In this document: piece after piece, positions 1-9,560 of the stretch | Position numbering within the stretch: position 1 is the first letter of the stretch | Layout: every line of letters begins with the position of its first letter | Assembly: GCA_023398375.1 (NCBI GenBank) | Contig: JAEWSH010000070.1 | Span: 15,592-79,591 of the forward strand | DNA length: 64,000 nucleotides | Source: Bacillota bacterium | GTDB taxonomy: Bacteria > Bacillota > Clostridia > Lachnospirales > Lachnospiraceae | Reading direction: 5' to 3' | Notes under the pieces: model-generated | Database searches by the model: none | Seen by the model: only the letters and a program-made list of their open reading frames with translations | What the model was told of the DNA's origin: nothing | Made by a program: the position numbers and the translations under genes

Positions 1-938
1 TCGATATTTTTGGCTACTTCTTTTTTATCTTTAATCTGATAATTATCTAATAATAATGTATTGATCTGTTCTGTATAAACTTCCAGCATACGATCGAGAT
101 ATTCGATATTATCGATGATCTGTGGTGCCTCGCTGTTCCCGATATCAATTAAGAGATTATTTCCTAAAAGTGTGGTATCATTAGATAAAAGATCATTTTC
201 TTGTTTTTCAATAAAAACTATTTTCTCATCCTTTTCTGATGTTACCTCTGCGGTTTTCTTTGTAATGCCGTTTTCCTGTTTCTTGTAATTATCTCTGATT
301 TTTATGGAATCGATCATTTGAACGATTCTTAGTCCGGAAATATTCTTTGTATCACTTTCCTCAATATATGACAATATTTTATGATATAATTCTCTTTGCT
401 GTACTTCAGATAATGTGGCTGCAGGTGAAAATGCACTATATGGAAATTCAGGTTCATCTGTAAGTTTTTGAAGTTCAGGAATCAATTTTAATAATGCTTC
501 GTATCTTTTTATTGATGAGATAGACATATTAAAATATTCAACACACATTACTTCATTCTTAGCTTTGATCCCTTGTGGCTTTATTACATTATCTTTATAA
601 TATCTGATCGCTCTTGCAAAATCCATTGGCTTCAGAATACGATTTTTTAAGTTACTGCTTAAAAGTCTTTTTGCCTTTGCAACGTTATCAACGGAATGAA
701 TGACAGTACAAGGGATTTTATCCCTTTTTAATAACTTCATGGCTTCGTATCTTCTATGTCCGGACGAAATCTCGTAGCGGCCATCCGGTTTTTGAAAAAC
801 CTCAATACTACCGTAAAATCCTTCTTCTTCTATTCCTTTTGCTAAAAATTGGATAGAATCCATATTAAATATTTCAGCATTATCTGGATTAGGATCTATT
901 AAGTTGATATCTATATTTATGATATTCATTTCTTTCAT
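1..938 (-). CDS. ParB-like nuclease-domain protein (3' end outside window)
   Basis: The reading frame is open from the start codon at 938 down to the window edge, so at least 312 codons are present and the C-terminus is missing. Residues 5-75 match the ParB/Srx-like N-terminal domain: a G-F-x-G-S-I-E-V stretch near residue 40 and the signature S-G-H-R-R at 59-63. ParB proteins bind centromere-like DNA with CTP; on conjugative elements they act in segregation or as regulators. A minus-strand promoter lies just upstream and GGGAG precedes the ATG. An in-frame ATG three codons later is an alternative start. It is divergent from the conjugation operon, so it probably belongs to the element. The ParB fold is clear; the exact role is inference. 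Confidence 0.85.
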   Translation of the reverse strand, partial: MKEMNIINIDINLIDPNPDNAEIFNMDSIQFLAKGIEEEGFYGSIEVFQKPDGRYEISSGHRRYEAMKLLKRDKIPCTVIHSVDNVAKAKRLLSSNLKNRILKPMDFARAIRYYKDNVIKPQGIKAKNEVMCVEYFNMSISSIKRYEALLKLIPELQKLTDEPEFPYSAFSPAATLSEVQQRELYHKILSYIEESDTKNISGLRIVQMIDSIKIRDNYKKQENGITKKTAEVTSEKDEKIVFIEKQENDLLSNDTTLLGNNLLIDIGNSEAPQIIDNIEYLDRMLEVYTEQINTLLLDNYQIKDKKEVAKNI

Positions 939-974
939 TCGGCTTTTCTCCCATTATCATATCTTTGCAAGATA

Positions 975-1003
975 ACTATAACGATTAATCCTATAAGTGT
1001 CAA
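975..1003 (-). promoter_or_regulatory. Promoter of the ParB-like gene
   Basis: On the minus strand TTGACA (complement of 998-1003) and TATAGT (complement of 975-980) are 17 bp apart. A small palindrome, AGCTCA-AAA-TGAGCT at 1011-1025, sits just upstream of the -35 and could be an operator. Confidence 0.7.
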
Positions 1004-1059
1004 TGAAAACAGCTCAAAATGAGCTAATATAAGATATCATCATTTGTTTCATATTTATC

Positions 1060-1088
1060 TTGAAAATAGTTAATTAATATAGTATACT
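1060..1088 (+). promoter_or_regulatory. Promoter of the conjugation operon
   Basis: TTGAAA at 1060-1065 and TATACT at 1083-1088 are separated by 17 bp, about 45 bp before the first gene of the transfer operon. The predicted transcription start falls on the palindrome at 1097-1109. Confidence 0.7.
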
Positions 1089-1096
1089 ATCTATAA

Positions 1097-1109
1097 GGTA
1101 TATTATACC
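1097..1109. promoter_or_regulatory. 13-bp palindromic operator, copy 1
   Basis: GGTATATTATACC is a perfect palindrome around a central base, at the expected +1 of the transfer promoter. The same 13-mer is at 13070-13082 and an 11/13 match is at 11801-11813, each time on a promoter. A repressor site is inferred. Confidence 0.65.
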
Positions 1110-1132
1110 AATAAATATAAAGGAGGCTCATC

Positions 1133-1492
1133 ATGAAAAATAAAAATGTTAATTATCTGCGCAGATTCCTATATCATGCAAAAATGACTGCTTTAGGAAT
1201 AGTTGTATCTACTTCCATTTCAATGCAACGTGCATTTGGAGCAGTATGGGATGCCTTACCTAATGCAGCAGATAGTGCCTGGGCAACATTTGCAACTGTT
1301 TACAGTAATAAGGTGTGGCTTGTTCCTCTGATAGGAGCTGCATTTGGATACTTTAAGGCTACAGAAGACCGAACAAAACATATTTTTCGGAACTCGGCGA
1401 TTGGCTGTATTATTTTATTTCTTGCATGTAAGGTGCCTATTTCAGTTTATCAGCAAACTGGAGAAGTAATTTCAGGCTGGTTTCCATGGTAA
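1133..1492 (+). CDS. Small membrane protein, candidate VirB2/TrbC-type pilin subunit
   Basis: A 119-residue protein with a basic N-terminus, a hydrophobic stretch at about 20-37 ending in A-F-G-A that could be a signal peptidase site, and two further hydrophobic segments at about 61-74 and 87-100. This layout, and its place as first gene of a type IV secretion operon, fits the major pilin or channel subunit of conjugation systems. A strong AAGGAGG site precedes the ATG. A terminator-like hairpin directly downstream would make this transcript more abundant than those of the next genes, as expected for a structural subunit. The pilin role is inferred from size, topology and position, not from a recognised motif. 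Confidence 0.6.
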   Translation: MKNKNVNYLRRFLYHAKMTALGIVVSTSISMQRAFGAVWDALPNAADSAWATFATVYSNKVWLVPLIGAAFGYFKATEDRTKHIFRNSAIGCIILFLACKVPISVYQQTGEVISGWFPW

Positions 1493-1499
1493 TAAAAAA

Positions 1500-1532
1500 C
1501 GAAAAAGTCCCCTTTTTAGAGGGGCTTTTTTG
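1500..1532 (+). terminator. Intra-operon terminator-like hairpin
   Basis: AAAAAG, a bulged T and CCCC pair with GGGGCTTTTT across an 8-nt loop, followed by a T run. It lies between the pilin-like gene and the VirB6-like gene, with no new promoter seen after it, so it probably acts as a partial terminator. Confidence 0.6.
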
Positions 1533-1551
1533 CTTTAAGAAAGGAGAAACG

Positions 1552-3771
1552 ATGTATTATATAACACACTTTTATACGCTGTTGAGTATTAATTGGAAAA
1601 GCATATGGGGTGCTGCTAGAGGTACTTTTGTTGGCCGAGATATCTATGAAACGACTAATAAAATAACAAGTGCTTTTTTTCATCCGAAGTCAACAGCATT
1701 TAAAATGGTAAAAAATATGGCCAGTCCTATTGTTGATGATGTTTTTGGTGGATACATTTCTAATTTATACAATATTGTTGCACTTACTTTATATCATTTA
1801 GTTAATGTCAGTTTCATACAGAACTTTTCGCCTAACTTTAATTTATTTAGAGATTATTTTAGTTCGTCAGAACAGTTCACTCAAAATATGTTCAGCTTTC
1901 TTAGATATGGCGGATTTGTAATTGGGGTCGGTATCTTTATCGTATCTTTTATTACGATAGCTGTTGGATATGTGGTAGAAAGTAAGGATAACTTTTACCA
2001 GTTGATCATACGTTTATTACTTACCTGTGGACTTATTCTTATATCCCCGGGTTTATGTGAGATGGGTTGTAAAACAGCAGGAGCTGCATATTCGATAGCA
2101 ACAAAAATCGTTACAGACAGCATTGGAAGTAATCAGGATGATTTTGCAAATGACATTACAAATGGAGTTTTAAATGCTGCAGACGGAATTGTTCCGATAG
2201 ATGAATCGGCAGATTTAGATATAGATCTTTCTTCTAATGCTGCTACGGTCTTTCTTCAGGCATTATTGATCATAGGTGTATGCATAGAATTTTTTAAATG
2301 TGTCATTGAAATTATAAAACGCTATGTACTATCTAACCTTCTTTGGCTTTTCTCACCCGTTGTAGCAGGGACATTTGCATCTTCAACAACACAACCTATA
2401 TTTTTTGCTTATTTTCGTATGTTTAACAGCCAACTAATATTATTAATTTTAAATGTACTATTTATTGACGGATTCATAATGATGATCGCAAATAGAGAAT
2501 CTTATACAGTCCTACACTTATTTGTTGCAATTGCATGGTTACAAATAGCAAATTCAGTTGAAAGATTTTTAAGTTCCATAGGTATGAATGCAGTTGCTAC
2601 CGGTGGTACACTGCTTGATACCGTAAATGGGAGTTTAAGAACCATGATGATGGCCGGTAAGGCAGCAGGTAGAATAAAAGATGGTGCTGCAAAAGGACTT
2701 GTAAGTATAGGAACAAAAACAGGAGATATGGGAACCGTTTCAGCCGGATTGGCTCTGGGTGGTAAGGGCTCTGGCGCTGGTTCTACTCTTGCAGCTGCTA
2801 TTCAGCATGCTGGTTCTGGAGGGCTGAAATACAATAATTCACTGGCCAATAACATTGCAAAAGCCCATAAAGCAGGTCAATATTCTATCGTTTCAAGTAC
2901 GATCGGACAAATTCAGGATCCGGAACAACGCAAAGCAGCCATTAAGAATCTTTTAGCCTCGACCTTAGGGAATGATGGTTCGGGTAAACTGCCTGCCGGA
3001 ATCTCGGAAAGTAATATGCACAAACTTCAATATAATCCAAATGGTTCTATTTCCTGGAGTTCATCATTAGACATGGGCGATGGAAAGATGAAAGAGGCAA
3101 ACTTTAGGATTGATTCTAATGGCAGCGGACGTTCTGTTTTATCGTTCGAAGATTCTGACGGAAATACTAAATTTCTGCATTCAGATGGCATTGACGGTGG
3201 ACTGGATATTGGAGATAGGATCAGTTTTAGTAATACAGAAGACGGGTTATCAACATTAGAAGCGATTGGAGGCATTCCAATTAACAATTTAGGTGATGAG
3301 GAAAAATCTGTTATTTCAGATCAACTGGATGCAGGTGAATATCTAGGAAATAATGAATGGTCCCTGCTAGATAAAAATGGCGAACGCATAGCATCATTTA
3401 ATGGAACTAACGGAGAATTCCACTTACGTGGTGATTCTGAAAATGTTACCCCCGAATCGTTTCAAAAATCTATACTTAAGGATGAAGATGACAATATAAT
3501 TCAGACACAAGGGTTAGGAGAACATCTTGGATATAGAAATGTACAAATTACTGGTACATCCAAAGACGGTTTTAAGTTTACTGCTGAAGAATATAATCCA
3601 AGGACCGGTGAATACGAGTCAAAAAAAGAATATGTGGCTACTAATCTGGTAACGCATGCAGCACAGAATGTACGCGGATTAAAAAAATTGGATCTTGGAA
3701 AAGATGGTTATTATGGCATTGTTCCACAAAAAGTACCTCAGGAAAATCAGAAAAAAAAGGATAGCGTATGA
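1552..3771 (+). CDS. VirB6/TrbL-like polytopic membrane protein of the transfer channel
   Basis: A 739-residue protein. The start at 1552 is chosen because AAAGGAG precedes it; a longer frame from 1486 would read through the upstream hairpin. The N-terminal half has about six hydrophobic segments (roughly residues 119-142, 148-167, 233-250, 262-278, 295-315, 322-335). The C-terminal half from about 370 is hydrophilic and rich in Gly, Ser and Asn. This is the usual architecture of the VirB6/TrbL inner-membrane channel component of Gram-positive conjugation systems, where the hydrophilic tail probably faces the outside. The next gene overlaps its stop codon (ATGA), indicating translational coupling. 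Family assignment is by topology and context. Confidence 0.7.
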   Translation: MYYITHFYTLLSINWKSIWGAARGTFVGRDIYETTNKITSAFFHPKSTAFKMVKNMASPIVDDVFGGYISNLYNIVALTLYHLVNVSFIQNFSPNFNLFRDYFSSSEQFTQNMFSFLRYGGFVIGVGIFIVSFITIAVGYVVESKDNFYQLIIRLLLTCGLILISPGLCEMGCKTAGAAYSIATKIVTDSIGSNQDDFANDITNGVLNAADGIVPIDESADLDIDLSSNAATVFLQALLIIGVCIEFFKCVIEIIKRYVLSNLLWLFSPVVAGTFASSTTQPIFFAYFRMFNSQLILLILNVLFIDGFIMMIANRESYTVLHLFVAIAWLQIANSVERFLSSIGMNAVATGGTLLDTVNGSLRTMMMAGKAAGRIKDGAAKGLVSIGTKTGDMGTVSAGLALGGKGSGAGSTLAAAIQHAGSGGLKYNNSLANNIAKAHKAGQYSIVSSTIGQIQDPEQRKAAIKNLLASTLGNDGSGKLPAGISESNMHKLQYNPNGSISWSSSLDMGDGKMKEANFRIDSNGSGRSVLSFEDSDGNTKFLHSDGIDGGLDIGDRISFSNTEDGLSTLEAIGGIPINNLGDEEKSVISDQLDAGEYLGNNEWSLLDKNGERIASFNGTNGEFHLRGDSENVTPESFQKSILKDEDDNIIQTQGLGEHLGYRNVQITGTSKDGFKFTAEEYNPRTGEYESKKEYVATNLVTHAAQNVRGLKKLDLGKDGYYGIVPQKVPQENQKKKDSV

Positions 3772-5351
3772 TAGATGATAAGGAACAAAGTTTAGGAAGT
3801 AATATGAAAGATACTTCATCTTCTATTATAAATGCCGGTAATCAAATTAAAAACGGAATTAATACGATATCCAACGAGTTTGTAAAAGATAAGGTGAAAG
3901 AAATCGCGAAAGAAGGTGTTCGGCAGGGAACTGCCGCTGCAGGACGAAGCACCGCTGCCGGTGCTACTGCTGGAACGTCAGAAGTAGTTTATCAAGCTTT
4001 GGACAAATTCAAGAAGGCTTTGGATATAGTAAGACAAAAAGATTCATCGGAAACCCATGGTTTCACATATTTTATGATCGCAATCGCAGTAATAATATGT
4101 TTGATATCCACTTCATCTACTGCAATTCATCAGGAAATGATGCCTGGACAAGTATCAACACTATATGACATCCAAAAAGACGGTACTGCAGAATCTAAAT
4201 CAGGATCAAAAAAATCACTACGGGAACTCTTGAGTTCCTTTAGCCTCACAGATGAAGATTCGATGGATAAGTATGAAAGGAGACTTCCGTATAAAGATTC
4301 TATCAGTCAAAATGTTAACATGTGTAAAAAATATGTGAAGCGTGCATATGATTATCAAATAGATGAAGTGCTACAACAATACTGTGACGAAAACGGTTAC
4401 GACTATGATTTATCAATTTCAAAAACACAGGCACTAAATTCAAAAGAAGCGGTATCTTCAACATATAACTATACATATCTGATTTGTATCGCAAGCCAGA
4501 CAATGGAAAATACATATAAAATATTTAAAACAGTTGATTATAAAACATATTTTAGAACTAATTATATGAAATTGTTACAAAGCCGGGAAAAAGAAAACGG
4601 GGAAGAAACCAGAGAGGATTCGTTAGGAAATTCCTATACTGTTAAATATTGTGTGTTCGAGATCACCGGCGTTCCAATAACAACCATGTACTCCATTTTT
4701 AAGATATCTCCAGATGGAAAACATCCCGTAGTAACAAATGCTACCAATAGTGAAATCCTTCCGTACAATATTGAAATTCTTCGCAAGTACGCAAAGCAGG
4801 CCGGAATTGATCTGGGTGGAAATAGTGATCCGGCTGAATTTGCAAATGGATATGGGAATGCTTCCATTGATACTGACCGTTTAAGAGACTTAGAACTAAT
4901 TTATGGAGATCTCACGTCTCTTCAGCAACAGATCGTAAGCTACGCAATGTCCGCTGTTGGGTGTAAATATGATCAGAATAGAAGACTTGAAGAAGGAATA
5001 TACGATTGTTCCTCTTTATGTGCAAGAGCTTACCTGACAATAGGCATTCAGTTTGGTTCCTATGCATACCCCACTTCCTCCTATATGGGAAAATATCTCG
5101 TTGATAACGGATGCGAAATAGCTACTTCTTATGTCCCGGATATCATGCAGCCAGGTGATCTGATATTTTGGAAAGAAACATATCATCCCGCTGATCTAAA
5201 TGCACGCTTTAGAAAAATAACGCATGTAGCCATATATGTTGGAAATGGCCAAATGGTATCGGCCGCAAGCACGAAATCAGGTGTTGTATTTAAAGATGTA
5301 AACCAATTAGATAAAATTGTTTCTGTATCACGGCCATTATATTTACAATAA
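3768..5351 (+). CDS. Membrane-anchored NlpC/P60 cell-wall hydrolase of the conjugation system
   Basis: A 527-residue protein with an Ala/Gly/Thr-rich N-terminus, one transmembrane segment at about 102-122, a central extracellular region and a C-terminal NlpC/P60 domain from about 385. The catalytic Cys is in the D-C-S-S motif near residue 412 and the catalytic His in T-H-V-A-I-Y-V-G near 486. NlpC/P60 enzymes cut peptide cross-bridges of peptidoglycan; in Gram-positive conjugation they fill the VirB1 role of opening the wall for the channel. Only one hydrolase domain is obvious, whereas some relatives also carry a lysozyme-like domain. It overlaps the previous gene by 4 bp. Confidence 0.85.
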   Translation: MIDDKEQSLGSNMKDTSSSIINAGNQIKNGINTISNEFVKDKVKEIAKEGVRQGTAAAGRSTAAGATAGTSEVVYQALDKFKKALDIVRQKDSSETHGFTYFMIAIAVIICLISTSSTAIHQEMMPGQVSTLYDIQKDGTAESKSGSKKSLRELLSSFSLTDEDSMDKYERRLPYKDSISQNVNMCKKYVKRAYDYQIDEVLQQYCDENGYDYDLSISKTQALNSKEAVSSTYNYTYLICIASQTMENTYKIFKTVDYKTYFRTNYMKLLQSREKENGEETREDSLGNSYTVKYCVFEITGVPITTMYSIFKISPDGKHPVVTNATNSEILPYNIEILRKYAKQAGIDLGGNSDPAEFANGYGNASIDTDRLRDLELIYGDLTSLQQQIVSYAMSAVGCKYDQNRRLEEGIYDCSSLCARAYLTIGIQFGSYAYPTSSYMGKYLVDNGCEIATSYVPDIMQPGDLIFWKETYHPADLNARFRKITHVAIYVGNGQMVSAASTKSGVVFKDVNQLDKIVSVSRPLYLQ

Positions 5352-5361
5352 GGAGCTCTTC

Positions 5362-5877
5362 ATGAAAATAGAAAAAAAAATAATGATCAAATATCTCGGT
5401 ATCGCTATCGTTTCCATTCTATTACTTATCTTATGTTTTTATTTTGTCACAAAATATGAGAACGATAGAATAGACAACAATAAAGCTCAGGAGCAGGAAA
5501 CTACTGCGACCAATAGTAAAAGTAAGAATGACTCTGACGCAGAAGCAGCAAAGGAAAACACAATGCTGGATTTTGATATTGACCGGATATGGTTTTATGA
5601 TCCAGATAACATATTAATTAAATTACCGATATCCGCAAATGCACTAAAGAGTGAAATGGTAACAAAATATCTCAGGGATAATGGATATTCTGATACGGAA
5701 TCCATCACTGTATTAGATTCTGCAGTATCTGTTAATGGTAGTAACTATACATTTTCATGTCAAATAGACGGAACCGAGGATATTATTGTTATTACCTGGG
5801 ATAGCTATGAAGGGCTATTTTCCTATTATATTAAATTAGGAGGTGAAGTTCATGCCGGGACAAGAGCAGAACAATGA
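5362..5877 (+). CDS. Small single-pass membrane protein in the transfer operon
   Basis: A 171-residue protein. The start at 5362 follows AAGGAG at the expected distance; an upstream in-frame start at 5317 would overlap the NlpC/P60 gene without a good site. There is one transmembrane segment at about 9-28, then an acidic, Asn/Glu/Lys-rich linker and a compact C-terminal domain from about 60. The topology would suit a VirB8-like or accessory assembly factor outside the membrane, but no family motif is recognised. The last 26 bases overlap the PrgI-like gene, consistent with coupled translation. Confidence 0.75.
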   Translation: MKIEKKIMIKYLGIAIVSILLLILCFYFVTKYENDRIDNNKAQEQETTATNSKSKNDSDAEAAKENTMLDFDIDRIWFYDPDNILIKLPISANALKSEMVTKYLRDNGYSDTESITVLDSAVSVNGSNYTFSCQIDGTEDIIVITWDSYEGLFSYYIKLGGEVHAGTRAEQ

Positions 5878-6265
5878 ATTTGAAAATATTCAAAATGTTC
5901 TACAGAGAGACAAACTATTTGGAAAGAAAAAAAGAAATCTGGTCGAAGCCATTCTATTCTGTTTGATTGATTTTTTGATAATTGTAAATATTAATTTTGT
6001 ACCAAGAGTACAGCTTATTCTACTTACTACATCCATTCCGATCATATTTTATTTCAGTGTGACTGGAATAAAAAACAGGAGTATTACCCAAATAATATTC
6101 GCAGAACTTAAATTTAGATATCGAAGAAGAAAATTACATTTAAGGAGTATCAATTATGTCCGAAAACAAAATAACCAGATTGGAATCCTCATCGAAGGGG
6201 AATCCCTTGCTGAAAAAACAAACTACATCGCAAAAAAACTTATCAAAGCAGCCCTCCGAAAATAA
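5852..6265 (+). CDS. PrgI-like small membrane protein of the conjugation system
   Basis: A 137-residue protein starting at 5852, directly after AGGAGG. It has an N-terminal cytoplasmic stretch, a basic K-K-K-R-N patch, and two adjacent transmembrane segments at about 30-50 and 54-73, followed by a basic tail with R-Y-R-R-R-K. This fits the PrgI/TcpE-like proteins that precede VirB4 in Gram-positive transfer operons and are thought to sit at the inner membrane next to the ATPase. Unusually, its last 110 bases overlap the start of the VirB4 gene in another frame. Confidence 0.7.
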   Translation: MPGQEQNNEFENIQNVLQRDKLFGKKKRNLVEAILFCLIDFLIIVNINFVPRVQLILLTTSIPIIFYFSVTGIKNRSITQIIFAELKFRYRRRKLHLRSINYVRKQNNQIGILIEGESLAEKTNYIAKKLIKAALRK

Positions 6266-8930
6266 GAAAAATAATATTCAAAAGAAGTTAGAATTAAAAC
6301 AAACGGCATTACAGTTTTTATATCGGAAAACAAAAGAAAAAAATCTTACTAAATTTTCAGTCTCGCAGCTTTCATCGGACGCAAAAACGTTTTTTGTAAA
6401 TGCTATGAACAGTAAAGATAGTGAAGTAAAGCAGAAAAATAAGAAAGATGCACCTTTTTATGATGCATCAGTACAAGATTTTATACCTCTTAAAGAAGTA
6501 AGGGGCGGTATGATGATTACCACCGATAACAGATATATTTCTATGGTTGAAATTATGCCAATTAATTTTTATAACAAAAGTGCTGACAGCAAAAAAACCA
6601 TACAGGAAACATTCGGTAGCCTTTTCCATAATTTATCGGCATTTATCCAGATCAAAGCGATGAATGATATTACGAATCCTTCACGCCTCATTGAATATGT
6701 AAGAGAACAGACAGGAGAGTCCAAAGATCAAAAAATCATTGATACATTAAATGATTATATCCAGACGGTAATGGAATTAAGTAAGGGTAAAGGTGTTACA
6801 ACAAGATTCTTTATTTTCTATGAATATACTGGAAATCAGGAAGGCCGGAAAAGTAATGACATCAATGAGATATATCAGACCATGTTAGACAATAAAAGGT
6901 ACATTTACAGCACTATGGCGGCATGCGGACATATCTGTTATGTACCGGATGATTACAATATGGAGATCGGAGAATTTTTATATTATTTCTTTAACAGAAA
7001 TTCTTCTAAAGAATATACACTTCATAGCAGAATAAACCGTCTTAGATATGATGAGCAGGAATACAATAAAAATTGTCCTCCAAATAAAAGGAAAAAATTA
7101 CTCGATGTTGATCTTATTGCCCCAAAAGGATTGTACTTTATAAACAGAGAATATGTGTATATGGACGGACTTTACTACGCCTATCTATCGATCAAGGATG
7201 ATGACCACCCTCAAAACGTGAGTGATGAATGGCTCAGTAATTTTATACAATACGGAAAAAATGTAGATCTTGACATTATACTCCGCAGGTTACCCCATGA
7301 TTTTAGCATGATGGCTATTAAGCAAATCAATAAATTTGCAGATACTTCCATGTACGGAGCCGGTAAACATAATAAAAAAGAAAAAGTACGAAAACTTGGC
7401 AGCAGAATAAGAAATAATTCATATGTACATGAGTGCATGCAAAAGGGAGAACATCTATATGACTGTATGATCTTCATTACATTAAAAGCCACAACAAAGA
7501 AAAGAATTAAGTCACTCCAGAGAAGGATAATAAAAGACTGGAGTAATTATATGAAGTTTGAAGATTCTTATCTGGCAACAGAAGAGTTTTTTCACTTAAG
7601 TATGCCGTTTCTACAAAAAGGAAATGACGTATTCCGGAGGAATAAGCATAACTATTTAGATCGCAATCTTACGACCTTGTATATGTTCACTTCATATTCA
7701 TTGTTTGATTTTAAAGGATATGTGTTAGGAAAAGAATATACACGGAATTCCATTGTCGCTCCAAATAATTTTAATACGCATACATATTCCAATGCAAATA
7801 TGGTCTTACTTGGAACATCAGGCGCTGGAAAAACATTTACAGAACAATTAATTGCCCAACGTATGTTAATGACTGGGATTCGTGATTACTTCATAATTCC
7901 AAAGAAAGGCTATGAATATAGGCGTGGGTGTAACAATGTGAACGGAGCATTTATATCCTTATCTCCCGGTTCCCCAGATTGTGTCAATGTCCTTGAAATA
8001 AGACCTGAGAAAGAATTAGATGCAGACGTGTTGGCTGATGATATATCATCATTTAAAAAAAATATGTTAGCACATAAAACTACAAGCTTAATATTGTGGA
8101 TTCAGTTACTAATGGGAAAAGAAAAAATGTCAATTACTCAATATAACGAATTGAGTATACATATTACTCTTTTATATGAATCATTTGGGATTACCTCAGA
8201 TCCGAATTCGATATATGAAGACGGACACTCTGGAACGCTTAAGAAAATGCCAATAATTTCTGATCTGTATCAAGAATTATGTAAGAGCCCAATATTAAAA
8301 GACAGTATTGCCATAGTCTTAAAGCCATTTATAAAAGGTATCTGTGATAATATGAATGGACAGACAAATGTGGATCTATACAACAATTATACGGTCTTTG
8401 ATGTTGATGAAGATGTGATCGGTGCGGATCTGTTACCTTCATTTTTATATATTGCATTTGACTTTGTATATAGTTCGGTTAAGGAACGGGAAGGACTTGG
8501 AGCGATTTTTTTGGACGAAGTATGGAAAATGATGAGAACAGAAGAATGTGCAGAGCAAGTATCGAACATGGTCAAATTAGTAAGAGGTTATGGCGGATGC
8601 ACCATAATGGCAACACAGGAATTAAATGACTTTATGTCTGCTTCAAAAGGATTTGGAAAATCTGTTATCAATAACTCTGAGCTCAAATTATTACTTAAGA
8701 TGAAAGAGGACGACTTAAGATTAGTATCAGATACATTACAGCTTACTGAGACAGACAAAAAGAACATCTTGAGATTTCCAACTGGCACGGGAATGTTAAT
8801 CGCGAACGGAGATAAAGTTACCATTGAAATGATTTCATCAAAAAGGGAATTGAGAGCATTTAATACGGATAAAACAAAAGAAATTTTATGGGCACAAGAA
8901 GATAGAACTGCATCTGTAAAGGAGAGCTGA
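6156..8930 (+). CDS. virB4: VirB4-family conjugation ATPase
   Basis: A 924-residue ATPase with Walker A G-T-S-G-A-G-K-T near residues 551-559 and Walker B F-L-D-E-V-W-K near 784-790, followed by a Q-E-L-N-D-F motor motif. VirB4 proteins energise assembly of the channel and pilus and are the most conserved part of type IV secretion. The start at 6156 has TAAGGAG nine bases upstream, inside the PrgI-like gene; the next in-frame ATG is about 86 codons later. The first 60 residues are Lys/Asn/Ser/Gln-rich and low in complexity, as expected for sequence sharing DNA with another gene. The assignment is secure. Confidence 0.93.
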   Translation: MSENKITRLESSSKGNPLLKKQTTSQKNLSKQPSENKKNNIQKKLELKQTALQFLYRKTKEKNLTKFSVSQLSSDAKTFFVNAMNSKDSEVKQKNKKDAPFYDASVQDFIPLKEVRGGMMITTDNRYISMVEIMPINFYNKSADSKKTIQETFGSLFHNLSAFIQIKAMNDITNPSRLIEYVREQTGESKDQKIIDTLNDYIQTVMELSKGKGVTTRFFIFYEYTGNQEGRKSNDINEIYQTMLDNKRYIYSTMAACGHICYVPDDYNMEIGEFLYYFFNRNSSKEYTLHSRINRLRYDEQEYNKNCPPNKRKKLLDVDLIAPKGLYFINREYVYMDGLYYAYLSIKDDDHPQNVSDEWLSNFIQYGKNVDLDIILRRLPHDFSMMAIKQINKFADTSMYGAGKHNKKEKVRKLGSRIRNNSYVHECMQKGEHLYDCMIFITLKATTKKRIKSLQRRIIKDWSNYMKFEDSYLATEEFFHLSMPFLQKGNDVFRRNKHNYLDRNLTTLYMFTSYSLFDFKGYVLGKEYTRNSIVAPNNFNTHTYSNANMVLLGTSGAGKTFTEQLIAQRMLMTGIRDYFIIPKKGYEYRRGCNNVNGAFISLSPGSPDCVNVLEIRPEKELDADVLADDISSFKKNMLAHKTTSLILWIQLLMGKEKMSITQYNELSIHITLLYESFGITSDPNSIYEDGHSGTLKKMPIISDLYQELCKSPILKDSIAIVLKPFIKGICDNMNGQTNVDLYNNYTVFDVDEDVIGADLLPSFLYIAFDFVYSSVKEREGLGAIFLDEVWKMMRTEECAEQVSNMVKLVRGYGGCTIMATQELNDFMSASKGFGKSVINNSELKLLLKMKEDDLRLVSDTLQLTETDKKNILRFPTGTGMLIANGDKVTIEMISSKRELRAFNTDKTKEILWAQEDRTASVKES

Positions 8931-8931
8931 T

Positions 8932-9537
8932 ATGGCATCTATACAATTATCAAAAGAAGCAAAACTAATTAATGGACTTGTACATCGGATCGGATGTATT
9001 ACTGTTTCCCAGGCGGTAGAAATACTTACCAGTACTACTCCGGTAAAAGAAAAGACAGCAAATACGATTATTACAATTTTAGGTACCAAGCAATGCGTCC
9101 GTATTGTTGATAAGAAATACCTGGTACCATTCGTAAATGGTAAAGTCAGTAGAAAATCTATAGAATGTATGTGGTATATAATGAGTAAACTGGAAACGCT
9201 GTCAGAATACGAAAATATTTTTGATAGTGCCCCGCCGGCTGATTTATTTTTTATGGGAAAAGATTCACAGTCGTATGAATTAATCCATGTATCTGAAAAG
9301 AATCTTGGTGTTGTGAATGTTATTATTAAAAAATACCTGGAAGCAACGGATCGTGAAAAAACATATTCCTATAACAATATATTTCTATTTGATGCAAGCG
9401 TTGATGAAGATAAAATTCTCATAACGTTCAGTGAAAAAGAACTAACGATACCTCACTCGATCGTCTTTCTAAAATACTCCAATATATGCGTAAAACCTCA
9501 GATAATTGAGTATGGTTCTTCTATCGTGTGCGGCTGA
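8932..9537 (+). CDS. Conserved protein between virB4 and virD4 (DUF5697-like)
   Basis: A 201-residue soluble protein with no signal or membrane segment. Residues 5-60 read as a small helical, winged-helix-like region (I-T-V-S-Q-A-V-E-I-L then a second helix), and the C-terminal half is mixed alpha/beta. It resembles small proteins annotated DUF5697 in clostridial conjugative elements; that match is from memory and tentative. It starts one base after the virB4 stop and ends just before virD4, so it is co-translated with the two ATPases and may help coupling or substrate recognition. Its function is unknown. Confidence 0.7.
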   Translation: MASIQLSKEAKLINGLVHRIGCITVSQAVEILTSTTPVKEKTANTIITILGTKQCVRIVDKKYLVPFVNGKVSRKSIECMWYIMSKLETLSEYENIFDSAPPADLFFMGKDSQSYELIHVSEKNLGVVNVIIKKYLEATDREKTYSYNNIFLFDASVDEDKILITFSEKELTIPHSIVFLKYSNICVKPQIIEYGSSIVCG

Positions 9538-9560
9538 TGATATGTTAGAAAGGTAAGAAT

